Shown here: positions 43,551-52,191 of the stretch, in pieces
How the letters are laid out: every line of letters begins with the position of its first letter
Position numbering within the stretch: position 1 is the first letter of the stretch
NCBI RefSeq assembly: GCF_001281525.1
Contig: NZ_LGCI01000005.1
Coordinates: 124,001 to 188,000 of the forward strand
Source of the DNA: Lysinibacillus macroides
GTDB taxonomy: Bacteria > Bacillota > Bacilli > Bacillales_A > Planococcaceae
Length of the DNA stretch: 64,000 bases
Direction: 5' to 3'
Notes under the pieces: generated by a model
What the model was told of the DNA's origin: nothing
Databases searched by the model: none
Seen by the model: the letters and a program-made list of their open reading frames with translations, nothing else
Made by a program: the position numbers and the translations under genes

Positions 43551-43749
43551 ACAATAATCTTCCTTTCAGTATTTAATTGTAACAGTCAAGTATCTGACAG
43601 ACAATATAATTCTTTTTACCTATTTATTTTGTGAACGGTTCGTGAAATAATTTAAAATACTTAAATTTACTAAATTTTGTAATAATAGAATCGTACGATC
43701 ATAAAGTATAGTAAAGACTCAAAATTCGATTTAGAGGTTTTTTACTCTT

Positions 43750-45229
43750 TTGAAAGGTTCGGTGAGAAAGTTGAAGCAAAATGATATTAATCAATGTTTT
43801 GGAAATCTTATGAAAAGTACTTCGTCACCAACACTTATACTCAATAAAGCAGGGAAAATTTTGAACGTCAATGAGGCTGCTATCCAACTTTTTAATCTTA
43901 ATTTAACGTATATGGGTTACTTAACGATGGACGAGCCATCTAATTTAAAATGGGCAAAATTCGTCAAACAATTACAGCGTGATTTACGCTCAGAAGAAAT
44001 CTTTAATATTAAAATAGCTGGAAATGAGTTCGAAATGCTATCATTTAAGTGTTTTTTATGACTCACATACAGAAGAAATCGTTGCACAAATTTCAACATT
44101 AACAGATGATGTTGCTCATAAATTATACGTTAGTCAAGCACATGAGAAATCCCAATCTTTTAATGCCTATGATTATTTGCCTTATGCTATTATTGTAAGT
44201 GATGCTAGTGGCATTATTCTTGGGCTTAATAGGTATGCAGAAATGTTTCTTAAAGTAGAAAATTCGCAGCTTCTTCATAAAGCGCATCAGCATATATTTG
44301 ATTCATTTACATTAAAAAAGGGACAGATTACTGCATATCTTTCAAAACTGATGGGTGACAAGCATGCAAGTATTCATGTAGTGGATGAAACCCAGGTTGG
44401 CAGTACATGCTATTATGAAATTTCAAGTATTTTTGATGAGTACAATAATATTATCGTGACTGTGATCAATGACGAAACAGAAAAAAAGCAATTGCAGCAT
44501 AAAGTTGAGCATCAACAAGCTTTAAATGTGGTTGGGCAGATGGCTGCAAGTATTGCACATGAGATCCGTAATCCATTAACTTCACTAAAAGGGTTTACTG
44601 AGTTATTAAAGTTAAACGCTGATGATGAATCACGTATGTATCTTTCAGTGATTGATAGCGAGCTCCAACGAATGGAACAAATTTTGTCTGAGCTTTTGGT
44701 ATTGTCCAAGCCAACGACAATGAAGATGGAATTATTAGAGCTGGATCAGCTTGTGAAACAGGTCATTGAATTTATGTTGCCAGATGCACTCATGAAAGAT
44801 ATTGCGATTCAGTATATTTCTCCTTCTCAACAGATATATATCGGTGGTAATGAGAACCGATTAAAGCAAGTATTTGTGAATTTAATTAAAAATGCAATGG
44901 AATCTATGCATAGTGGTGGCACCATTACGATTGAAATGCTAACCAATGACTGTGCAATTGCTGAATTATTAATTAAAGATGAAGGTGCTGGTATGGACAG
45001 CACAACATTAAAAAATCTATTCCAACCATTTTACACAACTAAAACAAAAGGCACAGGATTAGGCCTTGCTTTTGTAAAAAAGGTGATTGAAGAGCATGAT
45101 GGTGCAATAGGCGTTAATAGTGAGTTACAGAAGGGAACATCCTTCCATCTACAGTTTCCAATATACACATTTAATCAAATGGACACGCTAGAAGTGTCCG
45201 CGAAAAATTCTGCGTATTTAGTAACATAA
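43750..45229 (+). pseudogene. PAS sensor histidine kinase (KinA/KinE-like), frameshifted
   Basis: Two overlapping frames form one ~490-residue soluble kinase. Frame 1 (43750-44061) holds the first PAS domain (SPTLILNKAGKILNVNEAA). Frame 2 (44024-45229) holds a second PAS (YAIIVSDASGIILGLNRYAEMFL), the H-box AASIAHEIRNPLTSLKGFTELL and ATPase boxes NRLKQVFVNLIKNAMES, DEGAGMDS and GTGLGLAFVKKVIEEHDG. The break is a run of six T (about 44051-44056); with five T the text reads SFKCFYDSHTEE. The H-box is that of sporulation kinases that feed Spo0F. No response regulator is adjacent. Start codon uncertain (TTG 43750, GTG 43762 or TTG 43771). Confidence 0.82.
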
Positions 45230-45285
45230 TGAGAGTAAAAATAGTTGCTTGTTGAATCGTGTATAGGCTAAATGAAATATTGCTT

Positions 45286-45315
45286 TTGACAATGCTTTTC
45301 TAATATCGCTATAAT
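45286..45315 (+). promoter_or_regulatory. SigA promoter of mhqR
   Basis: TTGACA (45286-45291), 18-base spacer, TATAAT (45310-45315); both boxes match consensus. No MhqR-type palindrome near it. Confidence 0.85.
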
Positions 45316-45350
45316 GTCAAGTAGAAGAGCGAATTGAAAGGGAAAAGGAT

Positions 45351-45797
45351 ATGACGTCAGAAGATTTAAAGCAATCTTTAAAATTATATATTGTATTATC
45401 GCGTGCACTGAAAGCTGTCAACGAGACAACACATCAATTATTTCAGGAAAATGGCTTAAACCCAACTGAATTTGCTGTTTTAGAGCTTCTTTATCATAAA
45501 GGAAGGCAGCCATTACAGCAAATAGGCAATAAAATTCTACTTGCCAGTGGGTCTATTACGTATGTTATTGATAAGCTTGAAAAGAGAGGCTTTTTACTAC
45601 GTGTTTCATGCCCATCAGATCGTCGCGTAACGTATGCGGAAATTACCGCAGAAGGTGAGGCTTTTATGGGAGAGCTTTTCCCAAAACACGAAAAGCATCT
45701 ACATGAATTAATGAGTGTGCTATCTCCAGCAGAGCAAGAGCAAGCCATTATATTATTAAAGAAAATCGGTCTTTCTATTAAAGATTTATCTTATTAA
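45351..45797 (+). CDS. mhqR: MarR-family quinone-responsive repressor MhqR
   Basis: 148 residues, one winged-helix MarR domain. LNPTEFAVLELLYHKGRQPLQQIG and ILLASGSITYVIDKLEKRG, then SDRRVTYAEITAEGE, match Bacillus MhqR (YkvE) very closely by eye. MhqR represses genes for dioxygenases, nitroreductases and azoreductase and is released by quinones and catechols. The yceI operator at 22575 is of the MhqR type. AAAAGGA precedes the ATG. Consensus SigA promoter, so constitutive expression is likely. Confidence 0.85.
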   Translation: MTSEDLKQSLKLYIVLSRALKAVNETTHQLFQENGLNPTEFAVLELLYHKGRQPLQQIGNKILLASGSITYVIDKLEKRGFLLRVSCPSDRRVTYAEITAEGEAFMGELFPKHEKHLHELMSVLSPAEQEQAIILLKKIGLSIKDLSY

Positions 45798-45833
45798 AAA
45801 AGTTGTCTCAATAAATTGAGGCAGCTTTTTTAT
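45796..45833 (+). terminator. Terminator after mhqR
   Basis: AAAAAAGTTGTCTCA pairs with TGAGGCAGCTTTTTT, with two G-U pairs. Confidence 0.8.
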
Positions 45834-45846
45834 CTATAAACACAAT

Positions 45847-45880
45847 AGAGACTATAGACAATGCTGTGTCTATAGTCTCT
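45847..45880. terminator. Hairpin at the end of the lipoprotein gene
   Basis: AGAGACTATAGACA pairs perfectly with TGTCTATAGTCTCT around a 6-base loop, 17 bp from the lipoprotein stop. Its U-run is weak on both strands. Confidence 0.6.
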
Positions 45881-45896
45881 TTCGGTTTATCAAGCA

Positions 45897-46595
45897 TTAT
45901 TTTTTAGAGATCGTTGCAGCCATGTTTAGCATAGCATCTGTTAAATCTTGCTCATCATTATCATGGATTGTTATTTTTGTAATCAGGCCATCTTTTTCAA
46001 AAACAACCCCAATTACTTTTTCTGTGTCAAAGTCAACAACATAACCCTCAATATTTTGAACATCCTTAAATGCTACTAATTCATCGGCGGATAATGCTAC
46101 TGTTTCGCCAACAGCATTCATATAATCCTGCATAGTTGTTTTCACATTAGCAAAGCTTGATTGTGAAGCATCAATTGCTTCAATTCGCATGAATACTTCG
46201 TCATCCGCATTCGATACGAGCATATCCTTACCTGGCTCTTCTTGTGTTAATGTAAATCCTGGGAGCTGTTGTATTTTATAGCCTTGCTCAACACTGTTAG
46301 CTTCAGAAGCAGTTTCAGTTTTATCTTCACCATTTTGGACATAGTTTACATCTTGTTGAGCTTGCCCATTCGTATCATCTTCCTCTGTATCATTGGTTAC
46401 AGGCGTATCAACGTTCTCCTCTGGCTCTTGTGCTTCATCGGGTGTTTCATTATCGGTTGGTTGTTGCTCAGCACCAGTATCAGATGGCTCATTTTGTTCC
46501 GCATCTGCATCTCCTGTTTTTTCAGAAGTATTACAGCCTACAAATAATACAGCTGTTAGTAATAATGCAAGGATAGAAAAAAATTTTTTTTGCAT
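45897..46595 (-). CDS. Lipoprotein with acidic linker, unknown function
   Basis: 232 residues. Lipoprotein signal with lipobox LFVGC at about residue 21. A low-complexity linker of about 75 residues rich in Glu, Asp, Gln, Pro and Thr follows, then a folded domain from about 105 (IQQLPGFTLTQEEPGKDML to the end). The start follows GGGAGGG. The fold is not recognised; it may be a small binding domain held away from the membrane by the linker. No neighbour gives a function. Confidence 0.75.
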   Translation of the reverse strand: MQKKFFSILALLLTAVLFVGCNTSEKTGDADAEQNEPSDTGAEQQPTDNETPDEAQEPEENVDTPVTNDTEEDDTNGQAQQDVNYVQNGEDKTETASEANSVEQGYKIQQLPGFTLTQEEPGKDMLVSNADDEVFMRIEAIDASQSSFANVKTTMQDYMNAVGETVALSADELVAFKDVQNIEGYVVDFDTEKVIGVVFEKDGLITKITIHDNDEQDLTDAMLNMAATISKK

Positions 46596-46656
46596 AAAAA
46601 ACCCTCCCTTTCTAAATTAAACGTTTGTAAAGATAAAATGTTTCCAGCTTTTAATG

Positions 46657-47274
46657 TTATGATGTTAAAGGTAATACTAAAAATAATAATAGTACAAAAA
46701 CAACATGGGCTACAATAACAAGAGGCATGCTTTTACGCCATTCATATAGAAAGCCCCAAATAAGACTTGCGACAAGTGCAGCTATTACACCCAATATAAA
46801 GCCGCTAAGGGCAATCGAGATAGCGCATAATACAGCGGTAACGATAACCGCCAAAACGGGACGCATAAAGCGCTTTAACTGCTGTTGGACATAACCACGC
46901 CAGAATAGCTCTTCACCAATGGCAACGATAAAAACAAGTAAAGCATAGTGCCAAATATTTTGTGGTCCATAGGTTGCTAAAAACTTTTGAACAGATTGTA
47001 CTAAATGATTATCGATATATGGGGCGAGCCAATAACCTAAGCGGATAATCCCATATGTGATAGTACCATATCCAATACCAAAGAGTAAAAATTGCCATGT
47101 TGGTAATTGATCTTCAATAGTCCCTGCTAGAATGGCGATGGCAATACATACGAGTAAAGTAAATGCATACATGTACCAAAATACGGCTTGGTTAGCAAAG
47201 GTAAAAGCAAGCATACCATAAACGAATAATAAAGAAAGGAGAAGTATGATTGTTTGTTTCGAATTTGTTAACAT
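46657..47274 (-). CDS. CPBP-family (Abi) intramembrane protease
   Basis: 205 residues from the ATG at 47274 (GGAGG 6 bases upstream; an upstream ATG lacks a site). About six to seven membrane helices. EELFWRGYVQQQLKRF holds the EExxxR motif, and the following helices contain LIWGFLYEW where the further histidine/aspartate-type residues are expected. The family cleaves prenyl or peptide substrates in the membrane and includes bacteriocin self-immunity proteins. The substrate is unknown. Confidence 0.82.
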   Translation of the reverse strand: MLTNSKQTIILLLSLLFVYGMLAFTFANQAVFWYMYAFTLLVCIAIAILAGTIEDQLPTWQFLLFGIGYGTITYGIIRLGYWLAPYIDNHLVQSVQKFLATYGPQNIWHYALLVFIVAIGEELFWRGYVQQQLKRFMRPVLAVIVTAVLCAISIALSGFILGVIAALVASLIWGFLYEWRKSMPLVIVAHVVFVLLLFLVLPLTS

Positions 47275-47358
47275 ATTCGACCTCCATGCTTTAATTTTAT
47301 CAAAAAAAAAGCCCCATATCATCTATAAAGACAAATAGGGACTATTCAGACTTTTAAT

Positions 47359-47547
47359 TTAAGCTTCATTTGTATATAAAATTTTGTAGCGTTTATGATT
47401 GACGACTGTTTTTTCTTCAATTTCAAGGGAATTAAAATTCTCCATATATGTTAAATTAACAATTACAGAATTTTCATTGACCTTTTCAACGATCCCTTGA
47501 AGACCATTTTTAAACTCGATAATATTTCCAACTTCAGCTATTTTCAC
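47359..47547 (-). CDS. ykvS: YkvS-family (DUF2187) small protein
   Basis: 62 residues, MKIAEVGNIIEFKNGLQGIV then a short beta-rich remainder ending KRYKILYTNEA. It matches the small KOW/SH3-like YkvS proteins of Bacillaceae; function unknown. AAGGAGC precedes the ATG at a good distance. Confidence 0.85.
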   Translation of the reverse strand: MKIAEVGNIIEFKNGLQGIVEKVNENSVIVNLTYMENFNSLEIEEKTVVNHKRYKILYTNEA

Positions 47548-47909
47548 AGACAGTCAGCTCCTTCATCGACTAATAATATACAGTTTGCATGAAAATCTGG
47601 TAAACGTAAAGCTTTTTTTAAATAATTCAAAATTTATCTTTATTACATCTCCTCCTCATAATTTATAGTTGACTTCCCCTTTGGGAGTGTGTTTTCTTGC
47701 AGTTGCACAGAACAAAGCTAACTGAGGGCGTTGAAGGGGCTATTTTACTCATTAAAGAAACAAAGGCTAAGAATGGTTACAACTTGCCACAAAACCCCTA
47801 GGAGCTATCCTAGCGACGCTTCAGTCAACTACTAGATCGACCATCACATTTTCTGGTGACGAAATTTTATGACACAAAGAAGATGCTATAATAGAAAGGA
47901 ATGAAATTA
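47548..47909. other. Intergenic region with possible gene decay
   Basis: About 360 bp. From about 47700 the plus strand reads as a broken coding stretch in two frames (TKLTEGVEGAILLIKETKAK, then after a stop and a frame change LGAILATLQSTT), suggesting a degraded small gene I cannot name. TATAAT with upstream TG occurs at 47884-47892. Confidence 0.35.
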
Positions 47910-48098
47910 ATGGAAAAATATGAAAATATGCTTAATCAATTACAAAATGGGGAAATAAAAAGTATTGAAATCCAAAAGGAAGAATTTTATGATTTTAGGG
48001 AAATACTAGTGAAGCATCCTTTATTTAAACATTTCAGAGGTGAGGCTAAGCAAAGTGGACGGATTATTTATACGTACAGTGAAATCCCTAGAAGTTAA
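47910..48098 (+). CDS. Small protein of unknown function
   Basis: 62 residues from the ATG at 47910 (AGAAAGGA 9 bases upstream; an ATG at 47901 abuts that site). MEKYENMLNQLQNGEIKSIE followed by EFYDFREILVKHPLFKHFRG looks helical and soluble. Similar short proteins occur in Bacillaceae, but I cannot name a family. It ends 3 bp before the tandem Spo0A boxes. Confidence 0.6.
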   Translation: MEKYENMLNQLQNGEIKSIEIQKEEFYDFREILVKHPLFKHFRGEAKQSGRIIYTYSEIPRS

Positions 48099-48100
48099 TT

Positions 48101-48117
48101 TGTCGAACATTGTCGTA
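48101..48117 (+). promoter_or_regulatory. Tandem Spo0A boxes before the Spo0E-like gene
   Basis: TGTCGAA (48101-48107, exact) and TGTCGTA (48111-48117, one mismatch) repeat directly with a 10-bp period. A -10 TATAAT lies at 48149-48154 with no -35, so activation by bound Spo0A at about -50 is plausible. Confidence 0.65.
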
Positions 48118-48190
48118 AGTTAATGCTGTAAGAAATGAAATATAAATGTATAATAATGGTATGATTATTTGTATGTGGAGGGTTGTATGA

Positions 48191-48397
48191 ATGGTCAATC
48201 TACTCTTGAAACAAATGGAACAAACGCGTGAGATGATGATTCGCTCAGGTGTAGAAAATGGGTTACAAAATGCAAAAACCATTCAACTGAGTCGTAGGTT
48301 AGACCAGTTAATGAATACTTATTATAGACAGACTGCATTTGAGGACGAAAAAGAACAAGACGAGGAAGAGGATTGTTCTAATATTGACAGGGTATAA
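48191..48397 (+). CDS. Spo0E-like aspartyl-phosphate phosphatase
   Basis: 68 residues. LSRRLDQLMNTYYR is the SxxLD-(x)2-(I/L/M)xxYY motif of Spo0E, YisI and YnzD, which remove phosphate from Spo0A~P. The C-terminus is acidic. ATG at 48191 with GGAGGG 8 bases upstream. The tandem Spo0A boxes 75-90 bp upstream suggest a negative feedback loop. The N-terminal helix is somewhat longer than in most small members. Confidence 0.85.
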   Translation: MVNLLLKQMEQTREMMIRSGVENGLQNAKTIQLSRRLDQLMNTYYRQTAFEDEKEQDEEEDCSNIDRV

Positions 48398-48479
48398 CAT
48401 TTTAAAAATATATGTTTAAAGTGTGCTCTGTTGGGGAATAACTTACTATGAACACAGCAACATTCTCATTTCCCCCTTT

Positions 48480-48516
48480 AGAGCAGTGATCCCCCAATCA
48501 CTCGCTCTTTTTTTTT
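48480..48516 (+). terminator. Terminator after the Spo0E-like gene
   Basis: AGAGC.AGTGAT pairs with ATCACT.GCTCT and is followed by eight T. Confidence 0.85.
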
Positions 48517-48594
48517 GCTTATTCGGTGTATACAAACAACAGGAATAGTTTGAATTATTTTATTTATTCGCCTAAACTGAAAAAATAAGAAGAA

Positions 48595-48606
48595 TTTGTC
48601 GACAAA
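48595..48606. promoter_or_regulatory. Palindrome at the ykwC ribosome-binding site
   Basis: TTTGTCGACAAA is a perfect 12-bp palindrome that abuts the GGAG of the next gene. It includes TGTCGAC, one mismatch from a Spo0A box, but may be chance. Confidence 0.3.
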
Positions 48607-48619
48607 GGAGTAAATACAT

Positions 48620-49486
48620 ATGAGTAAACAACGTATTGCATTTATTGGAGCGGGTGTAATGGGTGCTAGTATTATTAAGCATTTATTACAAAATGGGCAT
48701 GAAGTAACCGTATATACACGAACAAAGGCAAAAGCAGAATCGCTTATAGCATTAGGAGCATCTTGGGCAAGTACGCCAGCTGAGGCGTTTCACAATACAG
48801 AAATAGCGTTTACAATGGTTGGTTATCCTTCCGATGTTGAAGAAGTATACTTTGGAGAAACGGGGCTGTTTCAAACAGCAGCGTCTGGCAATATTGTGAT
48901 TGATATGACGACTTCAGAGCCATCCTTAGCAAAGAAAATTTTTGAACATGCACAAAAAATCGGCGTCGAGGCTTTAGATGCACCTGTTTCTGGGGGAGAT
49001 ATTGGGGCTCAAAATGGGACATTGTCGATTATGATTGGCGGTAATCAAGCTACATATAATAAAATTTTACCGATTATGAAGCATTTTGGTGAAAATATTG
49101 TTTATCAGGGCCAAGCAGGGGCAGGACAACATGCAAAGATGTGCAATCAAATTGTGATTGCTTCTGGTATGATTGGGGTTTGTGAATCAATGGCTTATGG
49201 TTTAAAGGCAGGGCTGGACTTAGCAACTGTCTTGCAATCTATCTCATCGGGGGCTGCTGGCTCTTGGTCATTAAGTAATTTAGCGCCACGTATGATAAAA
49301 GAAGACTTTGCACCAGGTTTTTATATTAAACATTTTGTCAAGGATATGAAAATTGCTTTAGATGAATCAAAAAAGATGGGTATTTCTTTACCAGGTCTTG
49401 CCTTAGCCTATGAAATGTATGAAAAGCTTGTTGAAGAGGGCTATGCTGATAATGGCACACAAGCACTTTTGAAACACTACGAATAA
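48620..49486 (+). CDS. ykwC: YkwC, beta-hydroxyacid dehydrogenase
   Basis: 288 residues of the 3-hydroxyisobutyrate dehydrogenase family. IAFIGAGVMGASIIKHLL is the NAD(P) loop, DAPVSGGDIGAQNGTLSIMIGG the substrate motif, and GAGQHAKMCNQI holds the catalytic lysine (K in AKMCNQ). It oxidises a beta-hydroxy acid; the substrate is not known for YkwC. Start after AAAGGAG. Terminator at 49499. Confidence 0.9.
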   Translation: MSKQRIAFIGAGVMGASIIKHLLQNGHEVTVYTRTKAKAESLIALGASWASTPAEAFHNTEIAFTMVGYPSDVEEVYFGETGLFQTAASGNIVIDMTTSEPSLAKKIFEHAQKIGVEALDAPVSGGDIGAQNGTLSIMIGGNQATYNKILPIMKHFGENIVYQGQAGAGQHAKMCNQIVIASGMIGVCESMAYGLKAGLDLATVLQSISSGAAGSWSLSNLAPRMIKEDFAPGFYIKHFVKDMKIALDESKKMGISLPGLALAYEMYEKLVEEGYADNGTQALLKHYE

Positions 49487-49498
49487 CCGATTGAACGC

Positions 49499-49547
49499 AA
49501 CCTAAAGTATCTTCGCTGTTTGAAGAAGATACTTTAGGTTTTTTTAC
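49499..49547 (+). terminator. Terminator after ykwC
   Basis: AACCTAAAGTATCTTC pairs perfectly with GAAGATACTTTAGGTT and is followed by TTTTT. Confidence 0.92.
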
Positions 49548-49736
49548 TATTGACTGATAGCTACGGCTTTGGCTGTAGAAAGTGGGGCAGTTTTTTTATT
49601 ATTATTATTGGTTTTTAGTTATGCTTGATTGAATTTACTGCTATATTGTAAATAATATTAATTTTCTTTAAAAAAAGATAATATTTATTACAGAAAAAAA
49701 TTATTTGATTATTATAGAGAGTAGAGGGAGGATTTT

Positions 49737-51059
49737 ATGAAGAAGAACGGAGCAATAGATGGACAACATCGAAGTCAGTTAGCGATTTACTTATCGTTGC
49801 CAATACTGTCGTGGGCATTTTATGATTTTGCTAATACAATATTTTCCTCCAATATAAATACTGTATTTTTCCCTTTTTATATGGATGAAGTGTTGGGAAC
49901 AAATGAAGTAATGCAGCAGGTAGCAAGTACATTTATTTCTTACGCCAATGCTATTGCAAGCTTCCTATTAGTCGTTTTTTCCCCACTTTTTGGCGTATGG
50001 ATTGATAATACAGGCTATAAAAAGAAATTTATTGTATGGTTTGCCTCTATTTCTATCCTATTTACGTTTATGATGGGGGTTTTTGCTAATTTACAAACAA
50101 CGGCCCATTATTCAGGTGTGCCGTTAAGCTTATTTTTAGTCGTTGTTAGTTTTGTAATTGCTAAATTTTTCTTTAATTCCAGTCTAGTATTCTACGATTC
50201 AATGATGGGTGATTTAGGAACAAAAGAGGAGATGCCTCTCATCTCTGGTTATGGTGTTGCCGTTGGATATCTTGGTACAATTTTTGGCTTACTTGTTTAT
50301 TTATATGTAGGTAATAGTGATTTTCATCGAGCATTTATCCCAACAGCTATTTTATATTTATTATTTTCATTACCTTTATTTTTTATTAATAAAGATGCAC
50401 CGATTCCAAAATCAGAACGAAAGCCGATTAAATTTTTTGATGGCTATAAAGAAATTATTCAAACCTTTAAGGATATGAAGCAATATAAAGCGATTTTTAC
50501 CTTTATGATCGCTTATTTCTTTTTAAATGATGCTATTGCGACAACGATTGCGATGATGGCTGTTTATGCTACGACAATTGTCGGCTTTAGCTCTGGGCAA
50601 TTTATTGTTCTTTATTTGGTCTCCACGGTGTCCACAATCCTTGGTTCTCTTGCGTTTGGTTATATTACGAAATCCATAGGCGCTAAACGTGCTATCACGA
50701 TTGTTGCACTTATTATGATTGTTGCTTTGGTATTCGCTGTTTTTGCCTCAGCACAATGGATGTTCTGGCTTGCTGGTAGTCTATTTGGTATATCTCTTGG
50801 ATCGATGTGGGTGACATCTAGGACATATATTATTGAATTATCACCAAATGAGAAACGTGGACAATTCTTTGGCTTATTTGCTTTTTCAGGTAAAGTATCA
50901 TCCATTATTGGTCCAGCTGTATATGGAACCGTTACATTATGGATGAAGGATTATGGTACGCTTGCAAGTCGTGTAGCATTATCTACCTTGATTGTGATGA
51001 CAGTGATTGGTTTATTGGTACATCTAAAAGTTAATGATAAAAATGGAAATCGCAAGTAG
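49737..51059 (+). CDS. MFS transporter (UMF1/Atg22-like, YxiO type)
   Basis: 440 residues with about 11-12 membrane helices. The start LSWAFYDFANTIFSSNINTV is typical of the UMF1/Atg22 branch, related to amino-acid efflux from the yeast vacuole and to Bacillus YxiO. FFNSSLVFYDSMMGDL and YIIELSPNEKRGQFFGLF are conserved. The substrate is unknown, possibly amino acids. The start follows AGAGGGAGG. Confidence 0.82.
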   Translation: MKKNGAIDGQHRSQLAIYLSLPILSWAFYDFANTIFSSNINTVFFPFYMDEVLGTNEVMQQVASTFISYANAIASFLLVVFSPLFGVWIDNTGYKKKFIVWFASISILFTFMMGVFANLQTTAHYSGVPLSLFLVVVSFVIAKFFFNSSLVFYDSMMGDLGTKEEMPLISGYGVAVGYLGTIFGLLVYLYVGNSDFHRAFIPTAILYLLFSLPLFFINKDAPIPKSERKPIKFFDGYKEIIQTFKDMKQYKAIFTFMIAYFFLNDAIATTIAMMAVYATTIVGFSSGQFIVLYLVSTVSTILGSLAFGYITKSIGAKRAITIVALIMIVALVFAVFASAQWMFWLAGSLFGISLGSMWVTSRTYIIELSPNEKRGQFFGLFAFSGKVSSIIGPAVYGTVTLWMKDYGTLASRVALSTLIVMTVIGLLVHLKVNDKNGNRK

Positions 51060-51124
51060 GAGAAATGTATTGCCTATGATACAATTGAATTATAAATAGA
51101 AGTAGAGAAAGGAGCGGGGTTGCA

Positions 51125-52027
51125 TTGGAACATAAAGGCATATTATTAGAAAGTGGCACAAATGAGCTGGAAATTGTTGAATTTGAAGTAGCGAATAATA
51201 AATTTGGCATTAATGTTATTAAAGTCAAAGAGATTATTCAACCGATACCAGTGACATTTATTCCACACGCGCACCCGCATGTAGAAGGGATTATTCAATT
51301 ACGCGGTGAGGTATTACCAGTTGTGGATATGCTGCGAGTATTAGGCATTCAAGGGGTAGAACGTAATCCACAGCAAAAATATATCGTTGCAGAATTTAAT
51401 AAACAACGCGTTGTTTTCCATGTGGATAATGTAACACAAATTCATCGTATTTCCTGGGATCAAATTGAAAAACCTTCTGATATGTATCAAGGGGGAACTT
51501 CACAAGTCATCGGTGTTATAAAGCAAAATGAACAGATGATTTTGCTACTAGATTTCGAAAGAATTATGGTAGATATTAACCCTGAGTCAGGTATTAGTGT
51601 GGAATCCGTGAAGAAGCTTGGAAAACGTGATCGCAGTGAAAAGCGCATTTTAATTGCAGAAGATTCACCATTATTACGCAAATTATTATTTGATACGATG
51701 AATGAAGCTGGCTATAGCAATCTTGAATTCTTTGAAAACGGCCGTGATGCCTATGAGTATTTAGAGGGAATTGTAAAAGGTGGTAGTGATATAAGTGAGC
51801 ATATTCAATTGGTGGTAACAGATATTGAAATGCCACAAATGGATGGTCATCATTTGACACGCAAAATCAAAGAGCATCCTGATTTACAAAAGCTTCCTGT
51901 TATTATTTTCTCAAGTCTCATTACAGATGATCTTCGTCATAAGGGTGATCAAGTAGGAGCAGAGGATCAAATTAGTAAGCCAGAAATTGCAGAGCTTATT
52001 TTACGTATAGACCAATTGATTTTGTGA
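51125..52027 (+). CDS. cheV: Chemotaxis coupling protein CheV
   Basis: 300 residues from a TTG at 51125 (AAAGGAG about 11 bases upstream). The N-terminal CheW-like domain (about 15-155) holds FGINVIKVKEIIQPIPVT and GIIQLRGEVLPVVDM. The C-terminal receiver domain (about 175-300) has acidic EDSPLL, phosphoacceptor Asp in VVTDIEMPQMDG, and SKP with the conserved lysine. CheV links chemoreceptors to CheA and adapts through its receiver domain. It is an orphan gene here, as in Bacillus. Confidence 0.95.
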   Translation: MEHKGILLESGTNELEIVEFEVANNKFGINVIKVKEIIQPIPVTFIPHAHPHVEGIIQLRGEVLPVVDMLRVLGIQGVERNPQQKYIVAEFNKQRVVFHVDNVTQIHRISWDQIEKPSDMYQGGTSQVIGVIKQNEQMILLLDFERIMVDINPESGISVESVKKLGKRDRSEKRILIAEDSPLLRKLLFDTMNEAGYSNLEFFENGRDAYEYLEGIVKGGSDISEHIQLVVTDIEMPQMDGHHLTRKIKEHPDLQKLPVIIFSSLITDDLRHKGDQVGAEDQISKPEIAELILRIDQLIL

Positions 52028-52097
52028 TGTATATGCCTTACACGATACTTGACAATTTTAATAATGGGTATCCTGCGAGTATATGAATAAATGAAAG

Positions 52098-52131
52098 AAA
52101 AGTCGGATGCCTGAAAGGGTCCGACTTTTTT
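52098..52131 (+). terminator. Terminator after cheV
   Basis: AAAAGTCGGA pairs with TCCGACTTTT and runs into T. Confidence 0.85.
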
Positions 52132-52191
52132 GTATAGTACAACACACCATGTACAAAATAACAGAATGATACACTTGAAGGACGTGATGAT

